Source: Actinomycetales bacterium UBA1383 | Lineage (GTDB): Bacteria; Actinomycetota; Actinomycetes; Actinomycetales; Actinomycetaceae | Assembly: GCA_002305415.1 (NCBI GenBank) | Contig: DBQX01000038.1 | Span: 1-12,190, forward strand | DNA length: 12,190 nt | Direction: 5' to 3' | Shown: piece by piece, positions 1-7,699 of the stretch | Position numbering within the stretch: position 1 is the stretch's first letter | Layout: every line of letters starts with the position of its first letter | Notes under the pieces: generated by a model | Seen by the model: only the letters and a program-made list of their open reading frames with translations | What the model was told of the DNA's origin: nothing | The model's database searches: none | Translations under genes and position numbers: made by a program

Positions 1-136
1 AAAGCTTCATTTGGGGTGCACAACATCTGTTGAGCTTCCGATTCAGGGGCCCAGGGCGCGGTCCTCCGGGTCGCCGGTCAGCGGACGGCGGCCACTCCGT
101 GGCTGTGGGCCTGGCGGGAGGGCGGCCCGCCCCGGC
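1..136. other. Non-coding stretch downstream of metE, AT-rich at the window edge
   Basis: No gene is supported here. The first 48 bases are about 48% GC by count, far below the surrounding DNA, and then the composition returns to very GC-rich. Within the AT-rich part there is a small inverted repeat (CAACA at 21-25 and TGTTG at 28-32) and a direct repeat AGCTTC at 3-8 and 33-38. Open frames crossing this region on the plus strand are antisense shadows of metE. The AT-rich piece could be the edge of another element or gene to the left, but too little is visible to say. Confidence 0.5.
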
Positions 137-137
137 C
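108..137 (-). terminator. Hairpin at the end of metE, candidate terminator
   Basis: Immediately past the metE stop codon (137-139) the DNA can fold into a stem: GGCC (108-111) with GGCC (134-137) and GGCGGG (113-118) with CCCGCC (126-131), with one and two unpaired bases between the two blocks and a 7-base loop. No U-rich tract follows on the minus strand, so it is not a textbook intrinsic terminator. U-poor hairpins after stop codons are common in high-GC actinobacteria, so termination or 3'-end protection is inferred. Confidence 0.42.
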
Positions 138-2416
138 TACGGGTTCTGCCGTACGCGGCGCGCCGCCTCCACCATGTTCTCCAGCGACGGCGTCACCTCG
201 GCGTACTGCCGGGTCTTCAGCCCGCAGTCCGGGTTCACCCACAGGCGCCGGGGGTCGATGACCGCCACGGCCAGCCGGAGCTGCGCCTCGATCTCCCCGA
301 CCGAGGGCACCCGCGGCGAGTGGATGTCGTACACCCCGGGGCCGATCCCGCGCGCGAAGCCGTGGTCACGAACCGGCTCGAGCACCTCCATGCGGGAGCG
401 GGAGGCCTCGATCGAGGTGACATCCGCGTCCAGGCCGTCGATCGCGTCGATGATCTCGTTGAACTCCGAGTAGCACAGGTGCGTGTGGACCTGCGTCGAG
501 GCCCGCACTCCCGAGGTCGCGAGCCGGAAGGCCCGCACCGCCCAGGAGACGTACTCCGCCTGGTCCTCCTCCCGCAGGGGGAGCAGTTCCCGCAGCGCGG
601 GCTCGTCCACCTGCACCACGCGGATACCGGCGGTCTCGAGGTCGGCCACCTCCTCACGCAGCGCGAGGGCCACCTGGTCGGCGCTCACGGCGAGCGGCTG
701 GTCGTCCCGCACGAAGGACCACGCCAGGATCGTCACCGGCCCGGTCAGCATCCCCTTCATCGGCTTCGCCGTGAGGGACTGCGCGTAGCGTGACCACTCC
801 ACCGTGATCGGGCCACGCCGCCGCACCGCGCCCCACAGGACCGAGGGCCGGGTGCACCGCGAGCCGTACGACTGCACCCAGCCGTGCCCGGTGGTCGCGA
901 AGCCATCGAGGTTCTCCGCGAAGTACTGCACCATGTCGTTGCGCTCGGCCTCCCCGTGCACGAGCACGTCCAGCCCGAGCTGCTCCTGCAGGGCCACCAC
1001 CGAGGCGATCTCGGCGCGCATAGCGGCGTCGTAGTCGCCCTCGGACATGGTGCCGGCCCGGTGCGCGGCCCGCGCCCGGCGGATCTCCGCGGTCTGGGGG
1101 AAGGACCCGATCGTCGTCGTCGGCAGCGACCCGAGGCCGAGGTCCTCCTGCGCCGCCACCCGCTCCTCGTACGGCTCGCGGCTCCGGAAGGCGTCCGGCA
1201 CCACGGGGACCTCGCCGGCGCGGACGCCGGGGTGCGCCGCGCGGCGCGCCCGCACCGCCACGGACTCCGCGATCGCCCCGGCGATGGCGCCGTGGCCCTC
1301 CGCGAGGCCGCGCGCGAGGGTGAGCACCTCGCCCACCTTCTGGTCGGCGAACGCGAGCCACGACCGGAGTTCCGGATCGAGGGCATCCTCACGCTCGACG
1401 TCGTGCGGTACGTGCTGCAGCGAGGTCGAGGTGGCGACGGCGACAGGCGAGTCGTCACCGAGCCGCGCCCGCAGCGCCCCCAGGGTCCCGAAGGCCTCCT
1501 GCAGGTCGGCGCGCCAGATGTTGCGCCCGGAGATCACCCCCGCCACGACCGTCTTGCCGGTCAGGATGTCCACGTCGTCCGGGATCCCGCCCCTTACCAG
1601 GTCGAGCCCGATCGCCTCGATGCGGGACGCGGCGAGCGGCGGCAACGCGTCCCCGAGGGGCCCGTAGGAGCCCATGACGAGGAGGGCGGGGCGGGTCTCC
1701 AGGTCGCCGAGGACGCGGTAGGCCGACGCCGTCGCCTCCACGGTCCGGGCGCGCGGCCAGGTGTCGGCCACGAGGGCGGGCTCGTCGAGCTGGACCCAGG
1801 CGACCCCGGCGTCCGCCAGCGCACGCAGCAGCGCGGCGTACGCGGTGACGATGTCGTCGAGCCGGTCGAGGGGGGTGAAGCCCTCGGGGGCGCCGTCGGC
1901 GGCCTTGGAGAGGAGGGCGAGCGTCACCGGTCCGACGACGACGGGCCGCAGCCCCGGCGCCTCGGTGGCGAGGCGGACCACGCGGTCGTCCACGAGCCGG
2001 ATGGGGGTGTCCGGACCGATCTCGGGGACGAGGTAGTGGTAGTTCGAGTCGAACCACTTGGTCATCTCGAGCGGCGGACGGTCGCCGACCCCCCGCGCGA
2101 CCGTCCAGTACCCGGCCGCGTCGAGGGCGCCGTCGGGGCCGCGCAGGTCGTCGAAGCGGGCCGGGATGATGCCGAGCGAGGAGGCGATGTCCCACACCTG
2201 GTCGTAGCCGGTGAAGTCCGCGGGAATGGCGTACGGCTCCGTGAGACCCAGGGCGGCCAGGCGCTCGCGGGTCTGGGCGCGCACGGCGGCGAGCGCGGAC
2301 TCCGTCTCCGCGAGGGTGGCGCGGCCGGCCCAGAACGCCTCCACGGCCTTCTTCATCTCGCGGTCCCGCCCGATGCGCGGGTAGCCGGTGATCGTGGCGG
2401 CCGGGAACGTCGTCAT
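137..2416 (-). CDS. metE: Cobalamin-independent methionine synthase (5-methyltetrahydropteroyltriglutamate--homocysteine methyltransferase)
   Basis: This cytoplasmic zinc enzyme transfers the methyl group of 5-methyltetrahydrofolate polyglutamate to homocysteine in the last step of methionine synthesis, without vitamin B12. The 759-residue product is full length for MetE. The N-terminal folate-binding half opens with GYPRIGRDREMKKAVEAFW. The C-terminal catalytic barrel carries the zinc ligands H646, C648 (in THLC), E670 (SIEAS) and C731 (NPDCG), with exactly the spacing of E. coli H641, C643, E665 and C726. The ATG at 2414-2416 has an AAGGA Shine-Dalgarno 8 bases upstream. It lies 30 bases after metF and is almost certainly co-transcribed with it under the SAM-I leader at 3390-3480. 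No cobalamin riboswitch is seen. Identification is secure. Confidence 0.98.
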   Translation of the reverse strand: MTTFPAATITGYPRIGRDREMKKAVEAFWAGRATLAETESALAAVRAQTRERLAALGLTEPYAIPADFTGYDQVWDIASSLGIIPARFDDLRGPDGALDAAGYWTVARGVGDRPPLEMTKWFDSNYHYLVPEIGPDTPIRLVDDRVVRLATEAPGLRPVVVGPVTLALLSKAADGAPEGFTPLDRLDDIVTAYAALLRALADAGVAWVQLDEPALVADTWPRARTVEATASAYRVLGDLETRPALLVMGSYGPLGDALPPLAASRIEAIGLDLVRGGIPDDVDILTGKTVVAGVISGRNIWRADLQEAFGTLGALRARLGDDSPVAVATSTSLQHVPHDVEREDALDPELRSWLAFADQKVGEVLTLARGLAEGHGAIAGAIAESVAVRARRAAHPGVRAGEVPVVPDAFRSREPYEERVAAQEDLGLGSLPTTTIGSFPQTAEIRRARAAHRAGTMSEGDYDAAMRAEIASVVALQEQLGLDVLVHGEAERNDMVQYFAENLDGFATTGHGWVQSYGSRCTRPSVLWGAVRRRGPITVEWSRYAQSLTAKPMKGMLTGPVTILAWSFVRDDQPLAVSADQVALALREEVADLETAGIRVVQVDEPALRELLPLREEDQAEYVSWAVRAFRLATSGVRASTQVHTHLCYSEFNEIIDAIDGLDADVTSIEASRSRMEVLEPVRDHGFARGIGPGVYDIHSPRVPSVGEIEAQLRLAVAVIDPRRLWVNPDCGLKTRQYAEVTPSLENMVEAARRVRQNP

Positions 2417-2446
2417 GGTGGAGGTCCTTCTCTGGTGGGCGGGGGG

Positions 2447-3382
2447 TCAGGGGGCGATGAGGGCGCGGCGGCGGAGCTCCTCGAAGAGGGCGAGCGCCGG
2501 GGCCGACTGGTTGAAGGTGAACACGTGCACGCCGGGCGCGCCGGCGACCAGCGCGCCCTCCGCGAGGTCCGCGGTGGCGACGATCGCGCGGGTGAACCGC
2601 TCGGCGGGCTCGGAGGCGTCCAGGAGCTCGCGGAGGTCCGAGGGCAGGTCGATCCCGGTGAGGGTGGAGAGGCGGGCGAGGCGCGCCGGGTCGGTGAGGG
2701 GGATGATGCCCGGCAGGATCGGGATGCTGACGCCCGCGGAGGGTGCCTCCCGCACCAGCGCGGCGTACTCCCTGACGTCGTAGAAGACCTGGGTGATGGC
2801 GAAGTCGGCGCCCGCCTCCTGCTTGGCGCGCATCGCGACCAGCTCGCGGTAGCGGTTCTCGCCGTGGGCGTGGGGGTAGACGGCCACGCCGATCGTGACC
2901 GGTCCGGTCAGGTCGCCACCCGCCCGGGCGTCCCGCTCGACGGCGCGGATCAGCTTCACGAGGTCGGTCGCGTAGTTGAGGCCGTCCGGGTGCGGCTGCC
3001 ACGGCTTGCCCGGTTCCGGGTCACCGCGCAACGCGAGGAAGTCCCGGACGCCCGCCGCGAACAGGGCGCGGACCCGCGCGACGAGCTGCGCCCGCGGCGT
3101 GCCCACCACGGTCAGGTGCGCCACGGGCGGGACGGTGGTCTCGGCGAGCAGGCGGGTGACGAGGTGCCGGGACTCCGCCCGGCCCTCCGCCGTCGACGGG
3201 TAGGTGATCGACAGGCAGCGGGGCTGGGTCTGCACCAGCTCGGTGACCACCCGCCAGACCCTGTCGCGGTGCTCGGGGCGGCGCGGGGGGTAGAGCTCGT
3301 AGGAGATGCGCGGACGGGTGCGCAGGGCAACGGCCACCGGGCGGGCGGCTCCGCCCGCGGTCTCGGCACTCCAGGCACTCAT
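2447..3382 (-). CDS. metF: Methylenetetrahydrofolate reductase
   Basis: A 311-residue FAD-dependent MTHFR that reduces 5,10-methylenetetrahydrofolate to 5-methyltetrahydrofolate, the methyl donor for the adjacent MetE. Visible family features are the N-terminal ISYELYPPR strand with the catalytic glutamate E29 (FEFFPP in E. coli), the ALRGDPEPG segment, DFAITQVFYD in the middle, PILPGIIPLT, and the C-terminal GVHVFTFNQS. The start at 3380-3382 is chosen because homology begins shortly after it and a GGAG Shine-Dalgarno sits 5 bases upstream. The frame stays open to 4078, but that upstream part overlaps the riboswitch and the divergent gene and is not coding. The usual TYGAGGS loop is replaced by TYPSTAEG. 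First gene of metF-metE. Confidence 0.95.
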   Translation of the reverse strand: MSAWSAETAGGAARPVAVALRTRPRISYELYPPRRPEHRDRVWRVVTELVQTQPRCLSITYPSTAEGRAESRHLVTRLLAETTVPPVAHLTVVGTPRAQLVARVRALFAAGVRDFLALRGDPEPGKPWQPHPDGLNYATDLVKLIRAVERDARAGGDLTGPVTIGVAVYPHAHGENRYRELVAMRAKQEAGADFAITQVFYDVREYAALVREAPSAGVSIPILPGIIPLTDPARLARLSTLTGIDLPSDLRELLDASEPAERFTRAIVATADLAEGALVAGAPGVHVFTFNQSAPALALFEELRRRALIAP

Positions 3383-3389
3383 CGGCTCT

Positions 3390-3480
3390 CCATCGCTCCC
3401 GGCGGGAAGCACCCTCACCGGGCGCGGCCGGGGGTTGCTGCGGCGTCGACGAGCCGGGTCTCTCGGCCGCTCTGGATGGT
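3390..3480 (-). promoter_or_regulatory. SAM-I (S-box) riboswitch in the metF-metE leader
   Basis: Read on the minus strand, the leader aligns to the SAM-I aptamer as I recall it from Bacillus yitJ. P1 is CCATC (3479-3475) with GATGG (3394-3390). Then come AGAG (3473-3470), a P2 stem CGGC/GCCG with the kink-turn bases CGAGAGAC, GGCTC in place of GGCCC, and the hallmark CAGCAACC (3440-3433). GGTGC follows (3413-3409, offset by one G), then a P4 hairpin GCTTCCC/GGGAGC with loop GCC (3410-3396). P3 is short (CCGG/CCGG). The 3' strand of P1 supplies the first two Gs of the metF Shine-Dalgarno (GGAG 3391-3388), and the ATG is 7 bases beyond P1, leaving no room for a terminator. SAM binding, which stabilises P1, should therefore block translation initiation directly. 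SAM-I versus a SAM-I/IV relative is not fully settled. Confidence 0.87.
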
Positions 3481-3640
3481 GTTGTCGTCCTCGATGATCC
3501 CCTGTCACCGCCCGGCGGCACGCCAGCGGTCCGGCCGGTGAGACGCGGTGCCCGCGATCCGGGCACGCGCGGGCCCCGGAGAGGCGGCGTCGCCCGTGCG
3601 GGTCGCCACACCGCACCGGGCGGGCCCGTAGACTCCCACC
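3481..3640. promoter_or_regulatory. Divergent regulatory region between metF and the flippase-like operon
   Basis: This 160-base non-coding stretch lies between the riboswitch and the divergent plus-strand gene. It contains a perfect inverted repeat, GTGCCCG (3548-3554) and CGGGCAC (3560-3566), with a 5-base spacer, and a looser palindromic patch around 3583-3607. A minus-strand -10-like GATCAT at 3499-3494 could start the metF transcript just before the riboswitch, but no matching -35 is evident. The inverted repeat could be an operator shared by both directions; no regulator is recognised. Confidence 0.4.
3629..3634 (+). promoter_or_regulatory. -10 element TAGACT implying a leaderless transcript
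   Basis: TAGACT matches the actinobacterial housekeeping -10 consensus (TANNNT, often TAGNNT). It ends 6 bases before the ATG at 3641, so the expected transcription start falls on the A of the start codon. No Shine-Dalgarno precedes the ATG, as a leaderless mRNA would require. The -35 is weak; TCGCCA at 3603-3608 with a 20-base spacer is the best seen. Confidence 0.55.
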
Positions 3641-6331
3641 ATGGAGGAGGTGCAGCGCAAGGCAGCCGAGACGGCGCCCCCCACCCCGGCACCCCTCCAG
3701 CTCGCCACCCGCGGCGCTGTCCACCTGGTGGACGTGGAGGAGCGGCACATCCGCCGTCCGGGCGACCTGGTCTCGGCCATCCTGTTCGCCGTCGCGATCG
3801 TGATGGTCCTCCTCCTCGCGGTGTACGGCCAGTCGACGGTCGCCGGCGTCACGGAGGACGTCAGCGAGGTGGTCAACGACGCACTCGGGCAGCTGCTGCT
3901 CTTCCCGGTGAACGCCCTCGAGGGCCTCGTGATCCTCCTCATCCCGGTGAGCGTGATCGTCAGCAGCATCCTGCGGCGCAACTGGCGGATCCTCGTCGAG
4001 GCGGTGATCGGGGCGGTCGCCGCCGCGGTGATCGCCTGGCTGGCCGTACAGGGCCTCGGCCTGCTCGAGCTGACCCACCCGCTGAACGTGGGCCTGACCC
4101 GCAATCCGCGCGGACTCGCGGTCCCCGCCTTCTCACCCTTCATCGCCGCGATCTCCGCGCTTCTCACCGTGGTGGGGCGCGGCCCGAACTCGAAGCTCGT
4201 GCGGTGGTCCTGGTATTTCCTGCTCTTCGTGATCGCCATGGCCGTCATCCAGGGCGACCAGACCAGCGCCGGCGCGGTCATCACGGTGCTCCTGGGGCGA
4301 GTGGTCGGGTTCTCCGCGCGCTACATCGGCGGGGCACGTTCCACCCGCGCCTCCGGGCTCCACCTGGTCCGCGGGCTGCGGCGCGCGGGCCTCGACCCCG
4401 ACCGCGTGGTCCGCCTCGACGTCGCGGAGGGCCCGCTGCGCGCCTGGCTCGTCGCCTCCGCCGCGCCCGTGGGCCACAACGCGCAGCTCCGCGTGACCAC
4501 TGACCCGCTGCCCCTCGCCCCCACCCACCACCAGGGCACGCCGCACCGGCGTCCCGCCGCCGAGCCCGGCCTCGACGCCGTCAGCGAGGCGATACGCGCG
4601 CTCGACGTTGCCGGTGAGGTGATCGTCCCGGACCCCCTGCCCATCCCGCCCGACATCGTCGCCCTCCTCGGCCGGGATCGCCGCGGAGGGCCGCTCGCCT
4701 ACCGCACGTACGCGGTGTGGCAGAACGGCGTGCGCTCCGACGTCACCGTCCTCGACGGCGACCGCCACGTCGTCGGGTTCCTCGCCGGGCTCTGGGAGAC
4801 GATCCGGCTGCGCGGGGTGGAGCGCCGGGTCGCCCCGACCCTGCGCGAGACCGCCGAGCACGCCATCCTCATGAACTACGTCGCCGCGGCCGCCGGGGTG
4901 AACGTGCCGCCGATCGCCGGGATCGCCGCAGCCGCGGACTCGATCCTGATGGTGCAGCCCCACGTCGAGGGGTTGCGGCCGCTCGCGAGCGTCGCACCCG
5001 TGCCGGAGGACCTGATCGACGCCCTCTGGCGCCAGGTCGCCGCCGCCCACGACCGCGGCATCGCCCACCGCAACCTCGCCCTCTCCAACATCCAGGTCGG
5101 GCCGGATGACACCGTGTGGATCCGCGGCTGGGAGTCCGGGGAGATCACGTCCTCCGAGCTCTCCCGGCGCTTCGACCTCGCCCAGCTCCTCACCCTGATC
5201 GCGCTCCTCGTGGGCGTGCCGCGCGCCATGGCCTCCGCGCGGCGCACCCTGACCGACCAGCAGCTCGCCTCCATCGCCCCGCTCCTGCAGGGCGCCGCCC
5301 TGCCGCACGAGACGCGGGTGGCGATGTCCTCGCGCAAGGCCCTGCTGCGGGACCTGCGCGGCGCCCTCACGGAGCTGATCCCGGCCGCGAGCGCCGAGCC
5401 GCTGCAGCTGCGCCGATTCAGCCCGCGCACCGTCCTCACGACGACGGTCCTGCTCCTCGCCGCCGTCATCGTCTTCGGCTCGCTCAACCTCGAGGACGTG
5501 CTCGCCGCGTTCGCGGAGGCGAACCCGTGGTGGCTGGTCGCGGCCTTCGCCGCCGGCCTGCTCACCTACTACGGTTCGGCGCTCGGGCTCACCGCCTTCA
5601 CGCAGGAGAAGCTGGGCGTCTGGAAGACCACGAAGGTGCAGGTGGCCGCCTCGATCGTCAGCCTGGTCGCGCCCGCGGGCGTGGGCCCGGCGGCCATCGA
5701 CCTGCGCTTCCTCTCCAAGCAGCGCGTGGAGGCGCCCGTCGCGGTCGCGACCGTCACCTTCACCGCCGTCTCCCGGTTCGTCTCGACGGTGATCATGCTC
5801 GTGCTCGTGGCGATCTTCAGCGGCTCCGCGGGATCGGTGGCCCTGCCGTCCGCGTCCGTGATCATCGTGGTGGCGGTGATCGTGCTGGTGGTGGGGGTCC
5901 TGGTCGCCATCCCGCGGATCCGCACGCTCGCCTGGGAGCGGCTCGGCCCCATCCTGCGCCAGGTGTGGCCGCGGCTGGTGTGGCTGCTCGGCAACCCGGG
6001 CCGCCTCGCCGTCGGGTTCACCGGCAACGTCATCCAGGCGGCTGCCTACGTGGTGTCCTTCGGGTTCGTGCTGGCCGCGTTCGGGCACTCCCTGCCGGTC
6101 TCCACCCTGGCCATCACCTACCTCGCCTCCAACACGGCGGGCTCGCTCGTGCCCTCCCCCGCCGGCATCGGCCCTGTGGAACTGGCCCTCACCTCGGGCC
6201 TGACCCTCGCGGGCATCCCCTCGGCCACCGCGCTGTCCGTGACGCTGGTCTTCCGCGTCCTGACCCTGTGGGCCCGCGTCCCGCTCGGCTGGCTGGCACT
6301 CCGCTCGCTGCAGCGGTCGAATGACCTCTGA
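3641..6331 (+). CDS. Polytopic membrane protein with degenerate kinase-like domain and C-terminal LPG-synthase-TM (MprF-type flippase-like) domain
   Basis: The product has 896 residues and three parts. Residues about 44-226 hold roughly six hydrophobic segments. Residues about 340-560 resemble an aminoglycoside-phosphotransferase/kinase fold, with E406 in AEHAILM as the helix-C glutamate and HRNLALSN (476-483) as the catalytic loop. Residues about 595-896 form a multi-pass domain of the lysylphosphatidylglycerol-synthase TM family, with APAGVGPAAID near 678-690 and SPAGIGPVE at 839-847. The kinase part looks inactive: the HRD aspartate is N478, and GWE (496-498) stands where DFG is expected. 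It also lacks the N-terminal extension of a true MprF synthase domain, so lipid lysylation is not implied. Lipid or polyprenyl-linked substrate movement is only inferred. It is first in a tight plus-strand unit and overlaps the next gene by 11 bases. The start is supported by the leaderless promoter. Confidence 0.85.
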   Translation: MEEVQRKAAETAPPTPAPLQLATRGAVHLVDVEERHIRRPGDLVSAILFAVAIVMVLLLAVYGQSTVAGVTEDVSEVVNDALGQLLLFPVNALEGLVILLIPVSVIVSSILRRNWRILVEAVIGAVAAAVIAWLAVQGLGLLELTHPLNVGLTRNPRGLAVPAFSPFIAAISALLTVVGRGPNSKLVRWSWYFLLFVIAMAVIQGDQTSAGAVITVLLGRVVGFSARYIGGARSTRASGLHLVRGLRRAGLDPDRVVRLDVAEGPLRAWLVASAAPVGHNAQLRVTTDPLPLAPTHHQGTPHRRPAAEPGLDAVSEAIRALDVAGEVIVPDPLPIPPDIVALLGRDRRGGPLAYRTYAVWQNGVRSDVTVLDGDRHVVGFLAGLWETIRLRGVERRVAPTLRETAEHAILMNYVAAAAGVNVPPIAGIAAAADSILMVQPHVEGLRPLASVAPVPEDLIDALWRQVAAAHDRGIAHRNLALSNIQVGPDDTVWIRGWESGEITSSELSRRFDLAQLLTLIALLVGVPRAMASARRTLTDQQLASIAPLLQGAALPHETRVAMSSRKALLRDLRGALTELIPAASAEPLQLRRFSPRTVLTTTVLLLAAVIVFGSLNLEDVLAAFAEANPWWLVAAFAAGLLTYYGSALGLTAFTQEKLGVWKTTKVQVAASIVSLVAPAGVGPAAIDLRFLSKQRVEAPVAVATVTFTAVSRFVSTVIMLVLVAIFSGSAGSVALPSASVIIVVAVIVLVVGVLVAIPRIRTLAWERLGPILRQVWPRLVWLLGNPGRLAVGFTGNVIQAAAYVVSFGFVLAAFGHSLPVSTLAITYLASNTAGSLVPSPAGIGPVELALTSGLTLAGIPSATALSVTLVFRVLTLWARVPLGWLALRSLQRSNDL

Positions 6332-7697
6332 GCTGCGCGGCCGCGGCGTCGCCGCCCCCCGCGCCCCGGCGATCGCCGCGACGGCGGTCGCCCTCGCCGT
6401 CGCCCTCACCTACGGGCTGTTCGCGTGGCAGCAGTGGACCGCCCTCAAGGCCCCCTCGTGGGACCTGGGGATCTTCTCCCAGCTCGCGAAGGCGTACGCC
6501 GCGGGTGGGGCACCGATCGTCCCCATCAAGGGCGTGGGCTTCACCCTCCTCGGCGACCACTTCCACCCGCTCCTCGTGGTTCTCGGGCCGGTGTGGGCCC
6601 TGTGGCCCTCCCCGCTCGCGCTCCTGCTGCTGCAGGCCGCGCTGTTCGCGGTGGCCGCGTGGCCGCTCACCCGCCTCGCCGTGGAACGCCTCGGGACGCC
6701 GCTCGGGACCGTCGTCGGCCTCGCCTTCGGCTTCAGCTGGGGCCTGCAGTCCGCGGTGGACTCCCAGTTCCACGAGATCGCCCTCGCGGTGCCGCTGCTC
6801 GCGTTCTCGCTGGTCGCGCACCTGCGGGGCCGGCAGCGCGCTGCCGCCCTGTGGGCGGCCCCGCTCGTGTTCGTCAAGGAGGACCTGGGCCTCACGGTCG
6901 CGGTGCTCGGGCTCGTGCTCGCCTGGCGCGGCGCGCGCCGGCTGGGCGCCGCGCTCGCCGGCTGGGGGGTGGCGTGGACGATCCTCGCCGTCGGGGTGAT
7001 CCTGCCCGCCCTCAACCCGGAGGAGGACTACGCCTACACCGAGCGGCTCATCGGCATCCTCGCGCTGTTCACCCCGGCGGAGAAGTGGTGGACCGTGCTG
7101 ATGCTCGTGGCCACCGCGGGGGTCGTGGGGCTGCGGTCGCCCCTGGTCCTGCTCATGCTGCCCACACTGGCGTGGCGCTTCGCCGGCGACGTGCCGCACT
7201 ACTGGGGCTGGCAGTGGCACTACAGCGCGGTCCTCATGCCGGTGGCGTTCGCGGCGCTCCTGGACGGGGCGCCCGCCGCCCGGGGATGGCGGCGGGCGGC
7301 GCTGGGGTGCGCCGTCGCCGTGACGCTCGTGCTCGGCTCCCAGCTCCCGCTCGCGGCGCTGCTGCGGCCGGAGTCGTACGACCGCACATGGCGGTGGGAG
7401 CCCGTGATGGAGGTGATCGCGGCGATCCCGGAGGGTGCCACGGTCGAGACGGACGTGACCCTGATGGCGTACCTCGTCCCCACCACCACCGTCCTGTGGA
7501 TCGGCAACGACAACCCGGTGCCGGACTACGTGGTCCTGGACGAGTTCTCGGGCGTCTGGGGGGCGGCGGGGCTGCCGGACGACGTCGCGGCCTGGGCGAG
7601 CGAGCGGCACGGGACCGCGTTCGAGCTGGTGCTCGACACCGGCGGGTTCTCCGTGGCCCGGAGGGTGACAGGGGGAGCGTCTACAGTGGAGGAGTGA
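6321..7697 (+). CDS. DUF2079 family polytopic membrane protein
   Basis: A 458-residue integral membrane protein. Family landmarks in order are WDLGIFSQ (D48 in a short extracytoplasmic loop after the first helix at about 14-35), GDHFHP (78-83), QFHEIALAVPLL (about 151), and KEDLG (186-190). Hydrophobic segments recur at about 83-115, 189-203, 211-233, 257-290, 301-316 and 328-349, followed by a ~110-residue soluble tail. DUF2079 proteins are predicted to resemble GT-C glycosyltransferases, in which an early acidic residue is catalytic; activity here is unproven. The ATG lies inside the end of the preceding gene (11-base overlap) and has only a weak Shine-Dalgarno, so translation is probably coupled. 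The partner gene's flippase-like domain makes a shared cell-envelope role plausible. Confidence 0.88.
   Translation: MTSELRGRGVAAPRAPAIAATAVALAVALTYGLFAWQQWTALKAPSWDLGIFSQLAKAYAAGGAPIVPIKGVGFTLLGDHFHPLLVVLGPVWALWPSPLALLLLQAALFAVAAWPLTRLAVERLGTPLGTVVGLAFGFSWGLQSAVDSQFHEIALAVPLLAFSLVAHLRGRQRAAALWAAPLVFVKEDLGLTVAVLGLVLAWRGARRLGAALAGWGVAWTILAVGVILPALNPEEDYAYTERLIGILALFTPAEKWWTVLMLVATAGVVGLRSPLVLLMLPTLAWRFAGDVPHYWGWQWHYSAVLMPVAFAALLDGAPAARGWRRAALGCAVAVTLVLGSQLPLAALLRPESYDRTWRWEPVMEVIAAIPEGATVETDVTLMAYLVPTTTVLWIGNDNPVPDYVVLDEFSGVWGAAGLPDDVAAWASERHGTAFELVLDTGGFSVARRVTGGASTVEE
7688..7693 (+). promoter_or_regulatory. Ribosome binding site that fixes the CopC-protein start
   Basis: GGAGGA ends 6 bases before GTG at 7700, which is ideal spacing. 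The alternative in-frame GTG at 7694 would overlap the preceding stop as GTGA but would sit directly against this site, too close to use it. The 7700 start is therefore preferred. Confidence 0.7.
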
Positions 7698-7699
7698 TC

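Noticed and set aside
884..3541. 885-residue open frame on the plus strand opposite metE and metF
   Set aside because: It has low-complexity Arg/Gly/Val composition and no family motifs, and is fully antisense to two secure genes; long antisense frames are expected from GC-biased codon use.
3383..4078. N-terminal extension of the MetF frame
   Set aside because: It would cover the riboswitch and the antisense of the divergent gene, and MTHFR homology begins just after the ATG at 3382.
3641..6331. Assignment as a true MprF lysylphosphatidylglycerol synthase
   Set aside because: Only the flippase-like membrane domain is present at the C-terminus; no synthase (GNAT-like) domain is seen, so that name would mislead.
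4133..6409. 758-residue open frame on the minus strand opposite the flippase-like gene
   Set aside because: The composition is rich in His, Arg, Asp, Gly and Glu, typical of the antisense of GC-rich membrane-protein genes, and it has no recognisable domain or ribosome binding site.
6425..7699. Upstream extension of the CopC reading frame through the DUF2079 gene
   Set aside because: The extension is Arg/Ala/Gly/Pro-rich shadow sequence; the signal peptide and ribosome binding site place the start at 7700.
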